Shown here piece after piece: positions 32,530 to 41,500 of a stretch of 56,481 bases of DNA. Where the stretch lies: the NCBI GenBank assembly GCA_001687465.1, contig LVLI01000215.1:1-56481 (forward strand). Direction: 5' to 3'. How positions within the stretch are numbered: the first letter of the stretch is position 1; each line of letters starts with the position of its first letter. The notes under the pieces are model-generated. The model was not told the origin of the DNA. It did no database searches and saw only the letters and a list, made by a program, of their open reading frames with translations. The stretch comes from Halocafeteria seosinensis. Lineage: Eukaryota > Sar > Bigyra > Bicosoecida. Both the position numbers and the translations under genes were made by a program.

Positions 32530-35500
32530 TTCTGCCGGGTTTGTCTTACTGGGTTTGTTCCCGCAAGCAATCGAACCACATGCGTGCGATGTGGCACTGG
32601 GGAGGTGGCCGGTGAAACGAATGTACAGTCCAACAAATGCCAAGCCAATGAAATTTCCGATAGCAACCGAGGAGAATGTAATAGTTGTGGTAAAGGAAAA
32701 GTACCAAATGAAGACCAAACACTTTGTACCGAATGTCCATCTACCCAGGTGGCAAGCGAGGAGGATGCCACTTGCCAACCGTGTGGTCCGGGCAAGGTAC
32801 CCGACGGCAACAATGAGGTGTGTATTACCTGCGGTGTAGGTAGAAAGCCACATGAAGACGGAGATAAATGTCAGAATTGTCCAGTGTATTCGTATGCCGA
32901 GGACGGTGATGTCACTTGTACAAGCTGTGGTGTGGGAAAGATTCCCAAGGGTGACCAAAGTGGGTGTGATGTGTGCCCATTACATCAATACTCGGGAGAA
33001 TTTCAAACTACCTGTCAGAACTGCAATCCGGGAAATATACCGACTGTTGATCAATCGGCCTGTAGCGTCTGTGCTGCCCATGAGGTAGCGACAACGGGAG
33101 ATACATCGTGTAAATCATGTGCGGACAATGAAGTCCCTGATGATGAGAATGAATTCTGTGTCGTTTGTGGAAATGGGGAAGCTCCAAGTGAAGATCGAAC
33201 GAGTTGTGTAGCCTGTGCTGAACACGAATATTCCGGAACCGATGACAGTGAATGTCGGAGTTGTGGTGCGGGAAAGATTCCAACTGGGAACCAGGATGGG
33301 TGCATATCTTGCGAACAGTATGAGGTTTCCCGCGAGCAGGAAACATCCTGTCGAATTTGTCCGACTGGGTTTGTGCCCGCTTCTAATCGATCAGCATGTG
33401 TGGAATGTGGTACCGGTAAGGTGGCTGGTGAGACCGACGTATTTTGTCGAAAATGCGAAGCCAACGAGATTTCGGATAGCAACAAAGAACGATGTATTAG
33501 TTGTGGAAAAGGCAAAGTACCTAATGAAGACCAAACACTTTGTGTAGATTGTCCGTCAACGGAAGTGGCTACCAAAGAGGATTCCACTTGCAAGCCGTGT
33601 GAGCTTGGCAAAATCCCGGACAGCAGTAACGAGCTGTGTATCACGTGTGGCGCAGGGAGAATCCCACATGAAGATGGAGACAAATGTGAGGAGTGCGCGG
33701 CCTATTCTTATGCTGAGGATGGAGATGTCAGTTGTACTGCTTGTGGGATTGGCCATATTCCCAACAGTGGTCAGAGTGATTGCGACGCATGTCCATCACA
33801 CCAGTATTCCGGCGAATTTGACCCCACATGCCAGAGTTGTACCACAGGACGTGTACCGAATGGCGACCAGTCGGCTTGCACTGCTTGTGCTGACGACGAG
33901 GTGGCGACAGTAGGTGATACATCGTGTAAAGCATGTGCTGCCAATGAGGTACCTGATGATAAAAATGAATTTTGCGTTGCTTGTGGGAATGGGAACGCTC
34001 CGAATGAGGATGGCACCAGTTGTGAGGTCTGTGCAGAACATGAATACGCAGGAACCGATGACAGTGAATGTCGCAGTTGTGGGGAGGGGAAGATTTCGAA
34101 TGAGGACCAGTCCGGGTGCATATCGTGCGAGCCATATGAAGTTTCCGAAAATGAAGAGACTTCCTGTCGGATTTGTTATACGGGGTTGATTCCCGCTAGT
34201 AATCGTTCCACATGTATTCAATGCGGGAGAGGGGAGGTGGCCATGGTCACCGATATAATATGCCATTCATGTGACGCCAATGAGATCGTTGACGACAACA
34301 AAGAGGAGTGTGTACGTTGTGGGACAGGTAAGGTACCAAATGGGGATCACACGATTTGTATGCACTGCCCGGTGGACGAGGTGGCTTCGGAACAAGATTT
34401 CATTTGCCACCGCTGTGCTCCGGGAAAAATACCGGACGACAAAAACGAAATGTGCATTAGTTGCGGCGTGGGCATGATACCGAATGAAGACGGTGACAAA
34501 TGTAAAAAGTGTCCTTCATATTCATATTCTAGGGTAAATGATTTCACTTGTACTGGGTGTGGTGTCGGTCATATTTCGAACAGTGATCAGAGTGACTGTG
34601 AGGCCTGTCCGATGCACCAGTACTCGGGAGAATTCGAGAGTACGTGCGAAAACTGTGACTCAGGAACTGTGCCTAACGGCGATCACTCCGCTTGTACTTT
34701 TTGTGCCGATAACGGGGTAGCGAAATCCGGGAAAGCATGGTGTCGTTTGTGTTCTGCCACAGAGATATCCGATGACGAAAATGAGTCCTGTGTCGCTTGC
34801 GGGGATGGGACAATACCCAGTAAAGATGGTACCAACTGTGAGGCATGTGACGAACACGAATATTCAGGCACAGATGATATCCAGTGTCGGACGTGTGGTG
34901 CTGGCAAGGTACCCAATAAGAATCGGAATGGTTGCACATTCTGTAAACCGTACGAAGTCTCCGGTATTGATGATGCATATTGTCGGAGCTGTCGTAACGG
35001 ATTCGTTCCCGCTGCAAATCGATCAACATGTGTCCAATGTGGTATTGCGGAGGTAGCCAGTGAGTTTAACGTATTTTGTCGAAAGTGTAAAGCCAACGAG
35101 GTTACTGTTAGCAACCAGGAAGAGTGTATAAGTTGTGGTGGGGGTGCTGTACCGAACGGGGACCAGACAGCATGTATGGAATGCTCCTCTAACGAGATAG
35201 CAACCGTCACTGACGCAACCTGCAAACTGTGCAAGCCAGGAACGATTCCCGACGAAGCCAAGAAGTTCTGTATCCCTTGTGGGGAAGGAAGTATACCGCA
35301 TGATGGTGGTGATAAATGCGAGGAGTGCGCTGCCCATACATATGCAAGGGAGAATGACGATACATGCGAGGAGTGTGGAGAGGGACGCATTCCTAATGCT
35401 GGACGTGATGGGTGCGTTGTTTGTCCAAGGCATCAGTACTCGCAAGCTGAGGAATCAATTTGCAGCAGGTGTGGCCGTGGAAGGGTACCCAACGATAACC

Positions 35501-38500
35501 AGTCTGCATGTACAGAATGCACAGACAACCAAGTTGCGACAAGCAATGATGCAATATGCCGGTTCTGTGAAAATACCGAAGTACCAGATACGAACAATGA
35601 GTTTTGTGTACGCTGTGGGCCAGGAAGAGTCCCCAATGAGGATGGGGCTGCATGCGTCGCCTGTGCAGAGCATGAGTATGCGTCCATGTACGACGCAGAA
35701 TGTAGGAAATGTGGCCGTGGTAGGGTTCCAACCCCAAAACAGGATGGGTGCCTCGCTTGCGATGCTTATAAGGCATCTGGGAATGAGGATGCTTCGTGCA
35801 AAGTATGTGGTTTAGGCTCCGTACCCTCTGTAGACCGATCAACTTGCGAGGCATGTCAAGCTGGAAAGGTGGCAGGTGTGGCTGATGTTTTTTGCCGTTC
35901 TTGCAACGGTAATGAAATAACGGACTTTAACAACGGGAAGTGCAAACCTTGCGGTCCCGGAATGGTTCCTAATGCAGATCAGTCGAGTTGCACTTTGTGT
36001 CCGTCGAACCAGGCAGCGAGACTATGGGATGCAACTTGTAAACCATGCAATTCAGGGAAAGTACCTGACGCGAAGAACGAAGTATGTATTAGCTGCGGCT
36101 CAGGAAAGATACCAAATAATGATGGGGATAAATGCGAACATTGCGCACCGCACATGTACGCTGACGAAAATGATGCTGAGTGCAAGATGTGCGGGGTTGG
36201 AAAAATACCCAATGCTGACCAAGATGGTTGTACAAGCTGCCCTGCGCATATGGTGGCTTCAAGTGGTGACAGTATATGTAACCTCTGCGGGCCGGGAATG
36301 ATACCGGATCAGAACCAAGCTGCCTGCAAATCATGCGATGTGGGGAAGGTCGCGAGAGACGAAGATGGCTTCTGTCGATCATGTGAGCTGTGGGAGATTG
36401 CAAACAGTAACGCGGAAGAATGTGTTACTTGTGCGCCTGGATCGGTTCCTAATGCCAATCAATCTACATGCGTTGCTTGTAGCGCTGATGAAGTGGCAGA
36501 GCCGGGTGATGCGCTATGTCGATCATGTGATGGGGCCACTGTACCAGATAGGAGGTATGAAAAGTGTACCACCTGTGGTCCAGGAAAGGCTCCCAATGAT
36601 GATCATACAGACTGCACTATTTGCAAGAGCAATGAAGTTGCCAGTACAGGTGATTCGACGTGCAGACTATGTCAAGGTGGTACAATACCTGATGATAAAC
36701 ATGAGACGTGTATAAATTGCGGTCCTGGTACGATACCGAACGAAAATGGGAACAAGTGTATATCTTGCTCTTCCGCAACGTACGCGTCAGGGAACGATGA
36801 TACATGCAACAGCTGTGGAGTGGGCAAAGTGCCGAATTCGAGGCAAGATGGATGCAAAAGGTGCCCTGCACATCATGTAGCTGGAATGGATGACGATGTC
36901 TGCAAAACCTGTGGTCCAGGAAAAGTCCCGTCCAACAACCAGTCGATTTGTGTCCGATGTGCAGATGGATTTGTTGCAGCTGATGAAGACGCTTCATGTC
37001 GCTCCTGTGAGCCGAACGAGATCCATGACAGCAACCAAGAAGCGTGTATCAGCTGCAGTGGTGGAACGGTGCCAAATGAGGACCAATCTGGTTGCAAGGA
37101 ATGTGAGGATGATGAAGTGGGCTCACCAGAAGACGCATTATGCCGACGCTGCGAAGATGGAACGGTGCCAGATGACAGTCGAGAAGTGTGTGTCAGCTGT
37201 GGTCCAGGAAAGGTGCCCAAGCTTACGGGTGATAGTTGTGAGCCATGTACTCCCTATGAATATGCGGCGAATAGTGCAGCATTATGTGCATTGTGCGGAC
37301 CCGGCTCAGTTCCCAATACTGCCGGCGATGGTTGCCAAAGTTGCCGTGCCTACGAAGTAGCTAGCACGAAGGATGACATATGTCGGAGCTGTGGACTTGG
37401 TATGGTACCTAATGCAAATCAATCCAGCTGCGAACACTGCGGCGCGGGTGAAGTGGCTGGAAGTGAAGATGGATTGTGTCACCGCTGTGATGCCGGTAAA
37501 GTTACTGATAGCAAGCACGAGCACTGTGTAGATTGTGGTCCCGGCAAAATCCCAAACACTAACCAATCGACTTGTGTTGAATGTGAATCCAACAAAATTG
37601 CGACTTCAGGGGATGCAACGTGCCGATCGTGCGATTCTGGTCAAGTACCAAACAGCAAGCAGGATTCTTGCGAAAGTTGTGGGCCGGGAAGAGTGCCAAA
37701 CGTAGCAGGAGACCAATGCAGCACATGCGCAAAGCATGAGTATGCTACGGAGGAAGATGCCGATTGCAAAATATGTGGAGTTGGTAAGGTACCAAATGCA
37801 GAACAGGATGGGTGTACCAGTTGTCCGCTACCCCAAGTGGCTGATTTTGAAGATGACGTTTGCCAAAGCTGTCCTCCGGGGCATGTACCCGCTGAAAATC
37901 AATCTTTGTGTATAAGATGTGAGAATGGTTTCGTTGCTGGTATCGACGATAGTTCATGTCAGTCGTGCGAAGCGAATGAGATTTCGGATGGCAACCATGA
38001 GATATGCGTTAGCTGTGGTGCAGGAATGGTACCGGACGAGGACCAATCCAACTGCAAATCGTGCGACGATAATGAAGTTGCTGCTCCAGAAAATTCGTCC
38101 TGCCAGGCCTGTGGACCGGGCGAAGTTCCCGATAGCAAACAAGAAGCTTGCATCATCTGCGGTGCCGGTACTGTGCCTAATGCGAATGGTGATAGGTGCA
38201 CAACGTGTAGCGGGCACGAATATGCCGCCATCGGAGATGATGAGTGTAAATTTTGTGGTCCTGGTAGCGTTCCGAACGCTAAGCATGACAGCTGCACCAG
38301 CTGTGAGGCCCATGAAGTTGCGGGGCTTGTTGATGATATATGTCAAAGCTGCGGTCCTGGAACAAGACCCAATTATGATAAATCCACCTGCCTAACATGC
38401 GATGTTGGTCACATCTCGGGTTCCGAAGAAGATATATGTCGTTTGTGCGATCCCGGCATGGTCCCCGATTTCAAGCAGGAACAGTGTATCAAGTGTGTCA

Positions 38501-41500
38501 AAGGACATACACCCACCAATAACCAGTCGACCTGCATTCCTTGCGCCGCCAATGAGGTAGCAAGATCCGGGGACCCAGCGTGCCAAGTATGCGCGCCCAA
38601 TGAGATTCCGAATAGTCTGCACGAGATGTGTGTAAGCTGCGAAGCGGGAAACGTTCCAAACACTGCCGGGGACCAGTGCGAATCTTGCCCTTCATACTTA
38701 TATGCCACGGCAAGTGATGCTGAATGCCGAGAATGTGAGCCTGGCGCTGTCCCTACGAGGGAACAGGATGGGTGTACGAGTTGCCAGGCTCATGAGGTAG
38801 CTGGTCGTCAACATGACGTATGTCAATCATGTGGCCCGGGACGAATCCCTGATGCGAGTCGGTCGAGTTGTGTGAAGTGTGATGCTTGGATGGTCGCGCG
38901 AAACGAGGATATTTCCTGTCGGCTATGTCAGCCTGATCAGATCCCAGATAGTAACCAAAGAATATGCATTAGCTGTGGAGCAGGGAGTGTATCTGCCGCT
39001 AATCAAACGATGTGCACTCGGTGTGCGCCAAATGAGGTGGCCTCATCAGACTCGTCGTTTTGCCGCGCGTGCGGTACGGGCAAAGTGCCAGATGATAAAC
39101 AAGAAATGTGCATAAGGTGCGGGTCCGGGAAAATACCTGACGCTAGTGGACGCACCTGCATATCCTGTGGACCACACCAGTATGCGACAACCAGGGACCT
39201 GGAGTGCAATTTGTGTATGCCGGGAAAAGTACCAAACGCTGGTAGAGATCGGTGCACTAGCTGCAAGGCATATGAAGTTGCTGGATCAGATGATGATATC
39301 TGTCAGACGTGTGGGTCAGGTAGGATGCCCAATGCTAACCATTCTGCCTGTCTAACATGCGGCGTTGGTCACATCTCTGGCCCGGAAGAAGCAGTATGTC
39401 ACATGTGTGAACCTGGCAAGGTCCCCGATTTCAAGCAGGAATACTGTCTCAGCTGTGCGCCAGGACAAGCACCCAACCACAATCAGTCGACCTGCATTCC
39501 TTGTGGCGCCAATCAGGCAGCAAGGTCAGGGGACGCGTCGTGTCATTCATGTGCTCCGTATGAGATTCCTGACGCTCCGCACGAGACTTGTGTAAACTGC
39601 GGAGCAGGAAAAGTGCCAAACAATGACGGCGACCATTGCGAATCGTGCCCCGCTCACTTATATGCCACGACAAATGATGCTGAATGCCGAGAATGTGAGT
39701 CTGGCACTGTCCCTACGAAGGAACAAGGTGGATGTACGAGTTGCCAGGCTCATGAGGTAGCTGGCCCTCAAGATGACGTATGTCGATCATGTGGTGCAGG
39801 ACAAATACCGAACGCTGATCAGTCCAGTTGTGTACGGTGCGATGTTGGTTTGGTTGCGGCGAGGGAAGATGTTTCCTGTCGGTCCTGCGAGTTGAACGAG
39901 GTCGCAGATAGTAACCAAGAAATGTGCATCAGCTGTAGGACTGGCAGCGTCCCTATTGCAAACCATTCCGTTTGTACTCGATGTGCTGTGAATGAGGTCG
40001 CCACCACACAAGATGCCTCGTGCCGACCCTGCGGTGCTGGAAAAATTCCCGATGACAAGCAAGAGGTTTGTATTGGCTGTGGAGCAGGCAGAACGCCTGA
40101 TCCTATTGGAGCAGTGTGCGTGTCTTGTGCCCCACATGAATATTCTCGACAAAATGATCAGGAATGCATCTTATGTGGGCCGGGACGAGTCCCCACCGCT
40201 ACCCAAGACGGATGTGAGCCCTGTCCAAGGTCTCACGTTTCTGGTTCAGACGAAGACGTGTGCACGAGTTGTACCTTTGGGATGATTCCTAACGCTAAAC
40301 ACTTTGCATGCATGAACTGCTCTGACAATCAGGCAGCCGGGATAGGCGACGAACAATGCAAAACTTGTGGACGTGGCAAAATGCCGGATGCAAACAGAGA
40401 GCATTGTGTGAGGTGTCCAGATGGTGAAGTTGCGACTATTGAAGCATCCACGTGCCAACGGTGCGGCCCTGGACAAGTCCCAAACCCCGATAAGGATGAG
40501 TGCCGAATCTGCAGTGTAGGACAGTATGCTTCGTATTTTGACACTGTTTGCCACGCTTGTGAGAATGGCATGGTCCCGTCGGAAGACCGAAGTAGTTGTG
40601 TGGTATGTCCTCCATATGCCGTTGCGTCTTCAAAAGACACACAGTGTACCATTTGTGGTTACGGAAGCACCCCAAATGAAGAGCGTGACGGCTGTATTCC
40701 ATGCGCGTCGCACGAGGTCTCCGGGTCCGAGGACCATACCTGCAGGAGCTGTGGACCTGGAAAAATCCCTAGCGCTACACAAGGCACATGCATATTCTGT
40801 GCTCCGCATCAATTCTCATTGTCCACTGATTCCATGTGTACTACCTGCGGAAATGGAGAAATCCCTACAACAAAAGGTGATGGTTGCGAGCCCTGTTTGA
40901 AATTTCAGGTTGCGTCAGATCTAAGTTCTCGCTGTGAGACATGTCCCTTGGGTATGGTTCCTGATCCATTTCAAAGAGAATGCACCAATTGCACTAGTTA
41001 CCAGATTGCTACCAAGTTTGATACGGAATGCCGCAGTTGTGGAAATGGAATGATACCGACGCTAGATCGAGGCACTTGCCAACGCTGTCCAGCTCATGAG
41101 TTTGCTGCAGATGGAGACGTGGTGTGCCAGCAATGCGGAGCTGGAGAGGTTCCTAGTAGTGAGCGAAATGTGTGCATTCGTTGCGCAAGCTTCCAATTCG
41201 CCACAGCATCCGATAGTACGTGTCAGATTTGCGGTGCTGGAGAAATACCAACCGCAAGTCAAGACGGCTGTCAGAAATGCTCGCTGAATCAATTTGCTAC
41301 CGAGGCAGATGATCAATGTCAGTATTGTGGTGCAGGTAAGATTCCGAACGAGAGTCACGATGGATGCAATGATTGCCCTGCCTTCGAGTACGCAAAAGGT
41401 CTCGATGTTGAATGTCAACCTTGCGTACCCGGCCAAGTCCCTAATGCAGCTCAGGATGGTTGTACAAATTGTTCTTCTCATGAAATTGCAACTCTCCAAG

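Larger units (their letters stand above)
29668..32530. mobile_element. AT-rich fragment of a virophage or Polinton-like virus
   Basis: Composition drops sharply to AT-rich DNA relative to both flanks. Genes are short, intronless and tightly packed, with a 4-bp convergent overlap. Contents: two small ORFs on the plus strand, then on the minus strand an adenain-like protease, a small membrane protein and a lysine-rich protein. Adenain-like proteases are a core morphogenesis gene of virophages, Polintons and Polinton-like viruses. Capsid, ATPase and polymerase or integrase genes are not present, so this is a fragment. The left edge is the palindrome; the right edge cuts the lysine-rich gene at about 32527-32530. 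Two ambiguous bases are at 30066 and 30068. Integration and assembly chimerism are both possible. Confidence 0.68.

Noticed and set aside
29705-32530. Mitochondrial or plastid DNA insertion as source of the AT-rich segment
   Set aside because: No organellar gene is seen, while an adenain-like protease, absent from organelles, is intact.
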